A DNA stretch of 64,000 nucleotides, from NCBI GenBank assembly GCA_000406005.1, contig ASZN01000006.1:1-64000 (forward strand), in the 5' to 3' direction. Numbering within the stretch: the stretch's first letter is position 1; every line of letters starts with the position of its first letter. Shown in pieces: positions 43,961 through 52,800 of this stretch. The translations under genes were made by a program, and so were the position numbers. A model generated the notes under the pieces. The model was not told the origin of the DNA, ran no database searches, and saw nothing but the letters and a program-made list of their open reading frames with translations. This stretch comes from Candidatus Poribacteria bacterium WGA-3G. Its GTDB lineage: Bacteria; Poribacteria; WGA-4E; WGA-3G.

Positions 43961-44200
43961 CTACCGCTTGCACGCGCGGTCCTCGTGGATGAGGTCATCA
44001 ACAAAATCTATGCGCTCCTCATCGGTCATTTTATCCCAATCTAAACCTCGAGACGCGGATAACTTCCGAAGTTGTGCCTCGGCGTAATCCCTAAGTGCTT
44101 TTCGTTCAGCATCCTTTTGATCTGTAGTATCACGCGGGATCAGCTGCTTATCTTCTGATAGCACTTCTTGATCAGTTGTTAATTCAGTGGTTCCACTCAT
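43961..44200 (-). CDS. small acidic protein upstream of the GIEQ-repeat gene
   Basis: 79 residues. Highly charged, with RDYAEAQLRKLSASRGLDWDKMTDEERIDFVDDLIHED, a pattern seen in small proteins next to toxins in Poribacteria and Cyanobacteria. This may be an antitoxin-like peptide. ATG at 44200 with GGGGAGAA a few bases upstream. It ends 31 bases before the GTG of the repeat protein. No named family assigned. Confidence 0.6.
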   Translation of the reverse strand: MSGTTELTTDQEVLSEDKQLIPRDTTDQKDAERKALRDYAEAQLRKLSASRGLDWDKMTDEERIDFVDDLIHEDRACKR

Positions 44201-44498
44201 TTCATTTCTCCCCCTAAATACTATGGATGGTTAAGCCTCTCTACTTACTTATGCGGGCATTTTCTAATACAATCAACAAGATACCGAGCGTTGACATCGC
44301 GCATAAGTCTCCTCCTAATGCCGTTATTGCAAATTATACACCGTTGTGTTGTATCTGTCAATTGCTTTTAGGAACCGTGTCAGTGCCATTCAATTTTAAG
44401 AAATTATTGGGTTGGATGTCTTTTTTTCCAGGATCTGCTGCGAAATGCTGCGAAATGCTGCGAAAATTTCTGCGTTTTGTTTTAAAGCATAACATATA

Positions 44499-44630
44499 TT
44501 AAGTATTAACACCTGCGAAAAGGACAACACCAAAAACGGACAATTGAATGACCCTGGGATCAGTGGCAATATCAAGTTCGGATACGTCAATCTCACCAGA
44601 GATGAGTTTGGAGAGGACCAAATCACTTCA
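44499..44630 (-). pseudogene. remnant of a second hsdS 3' end
   Basis: After the hsdS stop, a different frame encodes DLVLSKLISGEIDVSELDI followed by ATDPRVIQ and a stop at 44499. This repeats the HsdS segment HLLPKLISGEIDVSELDI at 44873-44919. DNA of 44572-44618 and 44873-44919 is about 85% alike by eye. The DUF433 part of hsdS lies exactly between the two copies. The rest of 44201-44498 shows no gene; TGCTGCGAAA repeats three times near 44436-44465. Confidence 0.75.
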
Positions 44631-46206
44631 CCTTTTCTTGATACGCGCGACACGCCGCAATGTCTTCATGTACAACGCTGGGATAATTTTCAACAATATC
44701 TTTCTCGCTCCACCCTTGTTTTAGTAAACCAAGAATAAACGCAACAGCCAAACGCGTCCCTTTGATAACAGGTTTTCCACCGAGGATTTTTCCATCGGAA
44801 TGCAAACGCTCTGTTAGCGGGTATGGAATGTATGTCCCACCTTTTGTTGGCTGTATTCCATTTATGTTAATGTCAAGTTCGGATACGTCAATCTCGCCGG
44901 AGATAAGTTTAGGGAGGAGGTGGTCGCGGGTTTGGCGGAGGTTGTCGTTTTTCTTCAACATCATCTGTATTGAATCCAGCATTGGAATGACAACATCACT
45001 GAATCTCTTAATCAACAAATCTGGAGGTCTAAAAAATGGCATCATCGCTAGGGCGTTATCCCATGTGGCATAAGGAATTGTGCTTCCCGTTGAATGATTG
45101 CTGGAATATTGAACAGTAGAATCCTGAAATGCCGTAAAGAGATCAAAAGGATAATTATTAAGGTTTTTCGATCTGAAAACAAAACAGGTCTGTCGTGTAA
45201 TACCATCAAAAGGTGCAAAAATCACCTTATGGAAATATGACCTCATTGCTCCAAACAAAATGTCGTTTCTCTTGAAAGCAATTAAACTACTTTTAGCTTC
45301 ACTAGGCGGTTTGTATTCCATAAGCGAGATTGAACGTCTGGGAATGCAATCAATTGGAACATAAGGTAAGTGATCTAGGTGCTTTCCCGGTTTCACTTTC
45401 TCTCTAACATTTTCAACTATATCTCCGAACTCTCCTATTTCCCAGCCTTGTGGTATCGGTCCCAATGGTGATTCTATCATCGGGACGTTTTCATGTCCGG
45501 GGAATCGGAAATGGACGAACCATTCTCGGTAGAGGGTTTGTGCCATGTCTTCAAGGATTTTGATGCGGCGGGTGTTGTTTTCGATGAGGTCGTCGTAGGC
45601 GGAGAGGACGGCGGCGATTTTTCGTTGCATTGCGAGAGAATAGGCTGGAATACGGATATCCTCAACCGATGACAAGATTGCACGTTGACGGCCTGATGCT
45701 CCGGTCATACTCTTCACAGCAGGATCCCGAATTACAGAACTCAGAGCCAAGTAAAATATATAAGTTGAGTCCGAGACATTGGGTTTACCACGAAAGATGA
45801 AGAACTCTGTTGATCCAAAACAAGGTTCATTCTTCGTGTGTTTGGATCGGACGATCTTCCCATTTTCTAAACAAGGCGTAATGCGGGCAAAGAGCGTGTC
45901 GCCAGCTTGAAACCGTGAGCCTCCGCCTTTGTAGGCTCGTTTCTTCATCGGGTAAACAAACGCATTGCCTGGAGTGACATCAGCCATTTCAACGTACGGA
46001 TATTCTTTTCCCTTCTCTAATCGGATGCGCGGGTTAACCTCAACGAAATCGCCAAAACGAATTGTGTCTCTCATCTTATTTCCTCTTTTACGTGGCTTTA
46101 GGTTAACCTTAACTTCCACTTCACAGGTTTCGTCCCAATAATCGGCGAGGTCATGCGTGTCCCAAAATTCGCCGATCTCCTCTGGTGTTGCATCGGGAGG
46201 CGGCAT
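44623..46206 (-). CDS. hsdS: type I restriction specificity subunit with antitoxin-like segments at both ends
   Basis: 527 residues. Residues about 45-225 and 240-445 are two target-recognition domains, each followed by a coiled spacer (QRKIAAVLSAYDDLIENNTRRI; LIKRFSDVVIPMLDSIQ). Residues 1-44 (EIGEFWDTHDLADYWDET, EVKVNLKPRKRG) match CopG/DUF3680-type antitoxins. Residues about 472-527 (GKPVIKGTRLAVAFILGLLKQGWSEKDIVENYP) are a DUF433 antitoxin domain. AGAGGAAAT stands 6 bases before an internal ATG at 46074 (MRDTIRFGDF), so a shorter HsdS without the N-terminal segment may also be made. It lies 14 bases after the HigA-like gene. Confidence 0.88.
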   Translation of the reverse strand: MPPPDATPEEIGEFWDTHDLADYWDETCEVEVKVNLKPRKRGNKMRDTIRFGDFVEVNPRIRLEKGKEYPYVEMADVTPGNAFVYPMKKRAYKGGGSRFQAGDTLFARITPCLENGKIVRSKHTKNEPCFGSTEFFIFRGKPNVSDSTYIFYLALSSVIRDPAVKSMTGASGRQRAILSSVEDIRIPAYSLAMQRKIAAVLSAYDDLIENNTRRIKILEDMAQTLYREWFVHFRFPGHENVPMIESPLGPIPQGWEIGEFGDIVENVREKVKPGKHLDHLPYVPIDCIPRRSISLMEYKPPSEAKSSLIAFKRNDILFGAMRSYFHKVIFAPFDGITRQTCFVFRSKNLNNYPFDLFTAFQDSTVQYSSNHSTGSTIPYATWDNALAMMPFFRPPDLLIKRFSDVVIPMLDSIQMMLKKNDNLRQTRDHLLPKLISGEIDVSELDININGIQPTKGGTYIPYPLTERLHSDGKILGGKPVIKGTRLAVAFILGLLKQGWSEKDIVENYPSVVHEDIAACRAYQEKVK

Positions 46207-46220
46207 TGGGTCTCGTTTGC

Positions 46221-46547
46221 TTACGTAACAAAAACTCGCTGGCCCCTAACTGTTTTGTCCGAAGGCTTAATATGAATTTCAACCTTGCGGTTCATCTGCT
46301 TCAGAATCATTAGCAACCGCTCGACTGTGAAATTAAAATCCATTTCCTTCAGGCGGGACACATCAGATGGATCGAGTCCAAAGCGTGCTTTTGCTTTTAC
46401 TGGTGTTAGTTTTTGTTCCTCAAGAAGATGGTGGATTGCGAAGGCAAGGTCTACCCTTAACTGTTCGTATTCCGCTTCTTCCTCAGAGAAACCGATGTCG
46501 AAAAATACATTCCCTGAACTCTCCTCAATTTTGATCTCTTCACTCAT
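46221..46547 (-). CDS. HigA-like XRE-family antitoxin
   Basis: 108 residues. EQLRVDLAFAIHHLLEEQKLTPVKAKARFGLDPSDVSRLKEMDFNFTVERL is a helix-turn-helix of the HTH_37/HigA sort. It overlaps the upstream toxin by eight bases, in the toxin-first order typical of higBA. It should repress the internal promoter at 46914-46943 together with the toxin. Confidence 0.85.
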   Translation of the reverse strand: MSEEIKIEESSGNVFFDIGFSEEEAEYEQLRVDLAFAIHHLLEEQKLTPVKAKARFGLDPSDVSRLKEMDFNFTVERLLMILKQMNRKVEIHIKPSDKTVRGQRVFVT

Positions 46548-46896
46548 TTTTTTCCTCCATCTCTCGCGCTATTCTCAGGCGTTGTTTAATCAAGTCAATT
46601 TCCCTTTTGGGTGTTCTGATACCACGAGTGGATTTCTTCTGAAATACATGAAGTACATAGATGTTCTCGCCAATCTTAACAGTATAAACCGCACGGTAGG
46701 TGTTCGTATCGTAACGAGCGACGATCTCAAATACGCCTGAACCTACTCCTATCAGAGGTTTGGCATTCCGATGTTTACCTCCAATTTGAGCAATACGTAA
46801 TGCCTCACCTACTGCATCTCGTGCGGGTTTGGGAAAACGCCGCACCTGTTCACGAGAATCCCCAACCCATTTTACATCTCTCATTACCTCATTCAC
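46540..46896 (-). CDS. HigB/Gp49-like RelE-superfamily toxin
   Basis: 118 residues. DSREQVRRFPKPARDAVGEALRIAQIG, then FEIVARYDTNTYRAVYTVKIGENIYVLHVFQKKS, is the Gp49/HigB fold of ribosome-dependent mRNA nucleases. GTG at 46896 follows AAAGGA by 8 bases; an ATG four codons later is possible. It sits 18 bases after hsdM. Confidence 0.88.
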   Translation of the reverse strand: MNEVMRDVKWVGDSREQVRRFPKPARDAVGEALRIAQIGGKHRNAKPLIGVGSGVFEIVARYDTNTYRAVYTVKIGENIYVLHVFQKKSTRGIRTPKREIDLIKQRLRIAREMEEKNE

Positions 46897-46913
46897 AATT
46901 CCAATCCTTTGAT

Positions 46914-46943
46914 ATTATACCCTATCTTCTAAAATCTTTACAA
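46914..46943 (-). promoter_or_regulatory. internal promoter for the toxin-antitoxin pair
   Basis: On the minus strand TTGTAA (46943-46938), an 18-base spacer and a perfect TATAAT (46919-46914) that overlaps the hsdM stop codon. Transcription would start just before the toxin gene. This would let the toxin pair, and hsdS downstream, be expressed apart from hsdM. Confidence 0.55.
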
Positions 46944-48480
46944 CGTTTTCCGAAATGTGTTCCTCCAGTTGACGTGCCTCGGCGTTTAGGACCGCTAATT
47001 CCTCGTTGAGCTGCGTGAATCGTTCGGTGAAGTCAAAATCATCGGTTGTCTGTTCGTCAACCCCGACATAGCGTCCGGGGTTCAGACTCCAGCCTTGTGA
47101 CTCAATCTCGGCAATCGTAGCGACCTTGCAAAGCCCGGGAACATCCATGTATTCTGTATCGGGGAATTTTGAGGCGAAGAAATCTGCGCTGTCGTGTTGA
47201 TTCTCTGGTGCTTCTCCGCGATAGCACCTGACGATGTTTGCGAGGAATTCGAGTTGTCCGGGTGTGAATTCGCGATGTGCGCGGCTCACTTGCTGATAGA
47301 GATGGCGTGCGTCAATGAACAAGACTTTATCGTGTCTATCGCTGTTCCGTTTGGACTTATCGAAAAACCAGAGGGTACAGGGTAAAGTAACAGTATAAAA
47401 GAAATTTGAGGCGATGCTGACGATGACATCGACTGCGCCCGATTCAATAATTTGGCGGCGGATGTCGAGTTCAGAGGCGCGTGCATCGGCGGCGGAGTTC
47501 GCCATGACGAAACCTGCGCGCCCAGATTCAGAGAGCGAAGTATAGAACAGTTGTATCCAAAGGTAGTTGGCATTATCAACGCGAGGCATACCGAACGGAA
47601 ATCGGGGATCGTCTTTGATGCGTTCTCTATCTACGCGATCGACATTGAAGGGTGGATTTGCCATCACAAAATCAAACCGACCGAAGCAGTTGTGCGGATC
47701 CTCATAGTAACTATTTGCCTGTTTGATATCGCCTTCAAGCGCGTGAACGGCGAGATTCATCTTACACAACCTGATAGTTTCGGCGACGCGTTCAACGCCG
47801 TAAATGCTGATGTCTCCGGGGTTACCATTTTTCTTGTGGTTGTTAATGAACGCTGCACTCTGGACGAACATGCCACCGGAGCCGCACGCGGGATCAAGGA
47901 TGCGTCCGTGAAAGGGCTGTATAATCTCAACGATGAGTTTGACGAGCGAAGTCGGCGTGAAGAATTCACCGCCGCGTTGCCCTTCGCTCATGGCGAAATT
48001 GCCGAGGAAGTACTCATAAACCTTCCCGAAAGCATCTCCTTCAATGTCCATAGGGATCTGTTCCATGATACGGAGGAGTTCAAGGAGTGTGCTCTTTTCC
48101 AGACGATTGTACGTCTTCGGTAGGACTCCATTGACCTGTGAATTTTCCGTTTCTATTGCCTTCATAGCGCTTGTGATGGCTTGTCCGATGTTTTCACTTT
48201 CTGGCAAATTCAGTAGGTATTGAAAACGTGAATGCTCTGGCAGATAAAGTACACCGCGGGCTTGACATTCCATTCTCAGGTCGGGATGCCTGCGGCTGTT
48301 TGGATCGACTTCGCTGCTGATTTCTTGTTCAGCCTGTGTAAATTTGTGATCGGCGTATCGTAAAAAAATAAGACCGAGGACAGGTGTTGAGTATTCGGAT
48401 GCCTTAAGACGTGAGTTGGCTCTGAGTTCATCGGCAGCACTCCAGAGCCTATTTTCGATGTCGGTGAGATTGGTGTTCAT
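46915..48480 (-). CDS. hsdM: type I restriction-modification DNA methylase
   Basis: 521 residues. An N-terminal helical domain (DIENRLWSAADELRANSRL), then SAM motif DPACGSGGM (196-204) and catalytic NPPF (275-278). Together with HsdS it methylates adenine in a bipartite site. Its ATG overlaps the stop of the 2H phosphoesterase gene (TAATG), so these two are translationally coupled. It is followed by the HigB/HigA pair rather than directly by hsdS. Confidence 0.96.
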   Translation of the reverse strand: MNTNLTDIENRLWSAADELRANSRLKASEYSTPVLGLIFLRYADHKFTQAEQEISSEVDPNSRRHPDLRMECQARGVLYLPEHSRFQYLLNLPESENIGQAITSAMKAIETENSQVNGVLPKTYNRLEKSTLLELLRIMEQIPMDIEGDAFGKVYEYFLGNFAMSEGQRGGEFFTPTSLVKLIVEIIQPFHGRILDPACGSGGMFVQSAAFINNHKKNGNPGDISIYGVERVAETIRLCKMNLAVHALEGDIKQANSYYEDPHNCFGRFDFVMANPPFNVDRVDRERIKDDPRFPFGMPRVDNANYLWIQLFYTSLSESGRAGFVMANSAADARASELDIRRQIIESGAVDVIVSIASNFFYTVTLPCTLWFFDKSKRNSDRHDKVLFIDARHLYQQVSRAHREFTPGQLEFLANIVRCYRGEAPENQHDSADFFASKFPDTEYMDVPGLCKVATIAEIESQGWSLNPGRYVGVDEQTTDDFDFTERFTQLNEELAVLNAEARQLEEHISENVVKILEDRV

Positions 48481-49028
48481 TATTGATTCCTTGTCTGGAA
48501 TGGGAATTGTTCGGCGACGACGAACCGATCCTCTGTTTCGGGTGCTCGGTAGATGAGACTGATCGCTTCCATCTCACATTGTACCGGCTGCCATTCGGTT
48601 TGGAGACGCTGCTGTTCGGTCTGCAAGGAACGGTGCTGGAATTGTCCGACGGAGAGGTGCGGATGAAATCCGCCAGCAAAGCGTGCCGTGTCGTTGTAGT
48701 CTGGTAGATGCGTCATGAGTGCGTTGTGGAGTTCCAATATCTCGTCTTCGGGTTCCGGAACGAGGAACATGGTACACGATTTACGGTGTTTGAATGCGTC
48801 GAAACGTGTGAGTCGGATGGAAAACGGGGAGACCTGTTGTGCGGCTTTCGCGAGTGCTGCGGTAATCGCTGCGAAATCTCGACGTTCCGCGAACGGATAG
48901 AGGAGCGTTATGTGGGGCATCCATCGCCTGAAGTTTCGGTCGTGAATCTGCCGGATGGCTTGGATGGGTGGCTGCACGGTTTCTGGTGGGATGAGAACGA
49001 CTGCTGTGGTGTGGGTTTTGTTTGGCAT
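48480..49028 (-). CDS. 2'-5' RNA ligase-like 2H phosphoesterase
   Basis: 182 residues. Two HxT/S motifs define the 2H superfamily: MPHITLLYPF (HIT) and FHPHLSVGQF (HLS), about 95 residues apart. Members open or close 2'-5' or cyclic phosphodiester bonds in RNA or nucleotides. Coupling to hsdM by a one-base overlap suggests a functional tie with the restriction operon, for example degrading cyclic-nucleotide signals, but that is inference. It starts 9 bases after the SDR gene. Confidence 0.88.
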   Translation of the reverse strand: MPNKTHTTAVVLIPPETVQPPIQAIRQIHDRNFRRWMPHITLLYPFAERRDFAAITAALAKAAQQVSPFSIRLTRFDAFKHRKSCTMFLVPEPEDEILELHNALMTHLPDYNDTARFAGGFHPHLSVGQFQHRSLQTEQQRLQTEWQPVQCEMEAISLIYRAPETEDRFVVAEQFPFQTRNQ

Positions 49029-49037
49029 CTGGTATGT

Positions 49038-49811
49038 CTATACCCCTGCGGCGAAGCCGCCATCAACGAGCAGGGATGCACCGGTGATCCATTCGGCATC
49101 GTCGGAGGCGAGGAAGACACAGGCACGTCCGATGTCTCTCGGTATCCCGAAACGCGGTAAGGCGGTCTTTTCGAGTGCCTCTTCAATCTGTTCTGGCGTG
49201 AGGTAGTCCTGGATGGCTGTTTCAATATAACCGGGACATACGGCGTTAACGGTTATACCGTATTGTCCGATCTCTAATGCGGTATCTCGTACCATGTTGA
49301 CGACAGCGGCTTTCGCTGGCGCGTAGGCGGGTCCTGCGCCGCCACCATAGGCATGAACGGAAGCGATCTGGATAATACGACCAAATTTCGACTGCTTCAG
49401 ATATGGGATTGCGAGTTTCGTGGACATGAAAACGCCACGGAGGTTAACACCGACAACGCTATCCCAATCGGCGATTGAGATTTCTTGTGAGCCGCCGGGG
49501 ATGTGGATCCCGGCGTTGTTGACGAGAACATCGAGTCCGCCGAAATGTTCGACAGTCTGCTGAATTGCGTTTGCGATTTGTGTTTCGTCGGCGACATCGG
49601 TTTGGAGGAATACGCCTTGCGTGCCGAGTTTTTCGATTTCGGAGACGGTTGGCGTTGTGACATCGGTTTCGTGATATTTGCCGCGAAGGGGTGTCTCTTG
49701 CTTATCTATGACAGCGACACGCGCGCCCTCACGGGCAAATTCGAGTGCGATGCCGCGCCCGATGCCCGAACTCCCGCCGGTTATAATGCAAACACGGTCC
49801 TTGAGTAACAT
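49038..49811 (-). CDS. short-chain dehydrogenase/reductase
   Basis: 257 residues. TGGSSGIGRG (cofactor loop), VNNAG, catalytic Ser in IASVHAYGG, and YAPAK (Tyr-x3-Lys). The dinucleotide site has ID after the second strand (AVIDK), favouring NAD. The C-terminal GASLLVDGGF is normal. Substrate unknown, perhaps a sugar or 3-oxoacyl compound. It may head the restriction operon transcript or simply lie upstream. Confidence 0.93.
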   Translation of the reverse strand: MLLKDRVCIITGGSSGIGRGIALEFAREGARVAVIDKQETPLRGKYHETDVTTPTVSEIEKLGTQGVFLQTDVADETQIANAIQQTVEHFGGLDVLVNNAGIHIPGGSQEISIADWDSVVGVNLRGVFMSTKLAIPYLKQSKFGRIIQIASVHAYGGGAGPAYAPAKAAVVNMVRDTALEIGQYGITVNAVCPGYIETAIQDYLTPEQIEEALEKTALPRFGIPRDIGRACVFLASDDAEWITGASLLVDGGFAAGV

Positions 49812-49887
49812 TAAAAAACGTTTCCTTAAGTTGAAACAACTTGCAAATGCCCAATTTTCTCATCTGAAGGTGTAATCCGCGCAGATA

Positions 49888-52800
49888 TTAGAAGTAAGAC
49901 CTACCGAGTGAGTTACCTGCACCGAATGCGTTGTAGGGTACGCCTGCTGGTACGGTACGGATCCCCCACGTTTCAGTGGTTGCGTCATAGCCGATACCCA
50001 TTGAAACTGCGGGTTCTTGGATGAGATTCACTTGGAACGTGAAGTCTTGACGGACGTTATCGTAAGGTGGTTCGCGCTTGATACCGATACGACTCCAAGA
50101 GATACGGAGATTCCAATCGTGTAGGTTCCGCGTCATACTTAAACGCTGCTGATAGAACTGTCGATCAATCGGATAATAGATAACACTGGCATCGAACGAC
50201 AGATTTCGGTTGACACGGTAGCGTCCAGTGGCAGTCATGGAGCGGGACGCGCGTCTCGCTGTGTGCCGTTTACTAAAAGAACTTCCGATACTGACATTCC
50301 ACGTCTGCCGCGTGTAGCGGATGTTGGTACGGACCCCGACCATCTTGAACTGTTGTCCATCATCGGGGTGCGGATTCGGGTCGTGCGTGGTTCGGATTGT
50401 CATATTCAGGTTCCGACTCGGTAGCGGGACGATTGTGAAATCGCTTTCAATGGGTTCAAACTGGCGCTCATATAACGGATCGAATTCCGTGAAATCGGCA
50501 GTCAGGCGTGTATTCAGATAGAAAACGCGGTGTGCGGATTGGCTCCGTCGCGTTTTGATCTCAATCGCTGTGTTAAAGTCGTAGCTAAGCCGCTTCCGTT
50601 CATAGAAATACGTGCTGGGACCGAAAGGATAGAGGTTATCGTCTTTATCAACAGCAGGTTGGTAATCATACCGGAGCGTGGATTGCATTTCGTGGCGCAA
50701 TTTCCGTAACCCTGGAATAAAACTTACATTGTAAATACGGAAAAGTGTATTTGAACCAGATCCGTTGAAACTGAAAACGCCTCTAACAATGTTCTTGTTC
50801 TGATCTTGGTCTCGGTCATGCCAGATCATGTTTGTATTGAGGTTGAGGTTAAGTTGCAGCTCGCGCAAGGGTGTAATAAGGAGCGTCGATTGTTTACGGA
50901 TATCAAAACCGAGGTCCATGGTTTTCAGCGAGACTTTTCTCTCCTCATCGCCGTCCTTGTTGCGAAAGGTATCTCTATAGAAGTTCCCGAGTTCGATATC
51001 AAGGTCGAAACTGGCACTTTCGAGCGTTGGAAATGCGAGCATTGAGAGGAAGGGTTTGTCCGTTTGGAATTGCTCAGAAATCGTTGTCATCCCGTCATTG
51101 AGAGTACCAAAAAGCGGGAGTGCGCTGAGACGCATCCGTGAAAAGTTCAAGGTTAATCGTGGCAGCTTCTGTAGTGATCTCGTGCCTTCTCCGGTAAAAT
51201 CGTGAATGTGTCGGATTTCAAGTCGGCTTGCGATGTCACCGATGGTTTCTCGTGAAAACTTCAGATTCCCATTTTCATCAAGATCATAAAGATCAAGCGT
51301 CGATAACCCGGTTCCATAGGTGAGTAGAGCGAACGAGTTGAGCGTGGCTTCGTTGGGTAGCTCATACTCCTCCTTGTAGTTTTTAGCTCGAAGTTCGGTT
51401 CTCCCAGTGAAGCTGATCGGTCTTCTTCCGGCTTGTCGGTTATCCCAGGGTGTATAGATAGAGTGTGTATGTCCCCATCGCATTATATAGCTGTTGCCAG
51501 TGCGGATAGCACTCTGCCGTTGTGAAGTATAAAGGTCTTTCCCATAGAAGTAGAGATCACCTCGGAAGGTACGCTTCCTATCAACTTTGATAAGGCGAAT
51601 CGATTTTTGGGTGCGTATGGGTCGCCTGCTTATGTCGCCAGCATATAGATTTTGTGCTTCTGATGCCACTGGACTTGGGTCTTCCCACCGACCCCGAAAT
51701 CCGTGTTTCCGATAGATTTCCAGTTCTTCTTCTGCTTCGGCTTCTGGGTTCTCGTCGTCAGATACGTTCTCTTCGGAGGTTTCGCTTTGATCTGGATCCG
51801 TACCGTTCTGTGCGTTCCCCTCCATTTGGTTTTGTTCAGCGTCTTGTGTGTCCTCAACATCAGCAGTATCGGGTTCTTGTTGGACAGACGTATCGGGTTC
51901 TTGGATAGGTGCTTCTACTTCAGGTGCAGTCTCGGGTTCTTCTGCTTGTGTGTCTTGTGTCGTCTCTTCAGCAGGCGTATCTGTATCTGTTTCTTCCGGT
52001 TCAGCGGGCATTACATCTTCTGTATCTGTTTCTTCTGTATCTGTTTCCTCCGGTTCGGGGGTCATTACATCTTCGTAAAATGTCTCCCATTCTGCTTCAA
52101 ATTGCGCTGCAATTTCTTCAAAAGTTGGTGTTTTTTCTTTTTTGATGAGCTGGAAGATGTAAAGTCCTTCAGGCATCGTGATAGGTCTACGTTCGGTGAT
52201 GTCCCCGGGTTTCTCTAAGCGTCTAACAGACGATTGCCAAGAGGATTCCATCTCATTTAATGGTAATCCTTCGCCTTCATTGACTTCGGATAGGGTTGGT
52301 TGTACGACATTGGCGAATTCGCCCGGAAATTCTTCGAGTATGTCTGCGGATACTTGTACGAGTTGTTCAAAGGTTTCACCTTCTTGTGCCCGTTTGAGCA
52401 TATCGTCGGCTAAAACACGGAGTGCATCCTTTGTTTCATCGCTTGCGGTAATAGTGACATCGATTCTTCGGAGTCTAATTTCTCGTTCGCCGTAGACATC
52501 AATAATCTGTTCCGCCTTGAGTATGTGAAATGCGGATTCAGTCTGGATGATCTGAGAAATCTGACCTTCTTGTAGTGTGAAGGCAGCCTCTTCTAAAGCG
52601 GGATCAAGTATGGGGTTACCATCCGCGTCGGTTTCACCGCGAGCGAGGAATCCGAGGTCGCCACCCTCATAACGGGTTTCCGAATGGTCGGAACTCCGCT
52701 GTGCGAGTTCGGCAAAATCAGCGTCTTCTTCTTGGAGCTCCTTGAGGAGTTCATCGGCACTTTCCTTCGCGCGGTTAATATCTTCATCGGTAATTTTATA

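Noticed and set aside
44227..44502. 91-codon plus-strand frame between hsdS and the small acidic gene
   Set aside because: No ribosome site and no family features; the region instead holds an hsdS remnant on the minus strand.
46074..46206. Separate CopG-type antitoxin gene before hsdS
   Set aside because: There is no stop codon between it and hsdS, so I describe it as an N-terminal segment with an alternative internal start.
47452..48123. 223-codon plus-strand frame opposite hsdM
   Set aside because: Shadow of the hsdM coding strand; HsdM motifs are intact on the other strand.
38037..49028. Prophage or integrative element
   Set aside because: No integrase, capsid, terminase, tRNA or flanking att-like repeats were seen around the defence operon.
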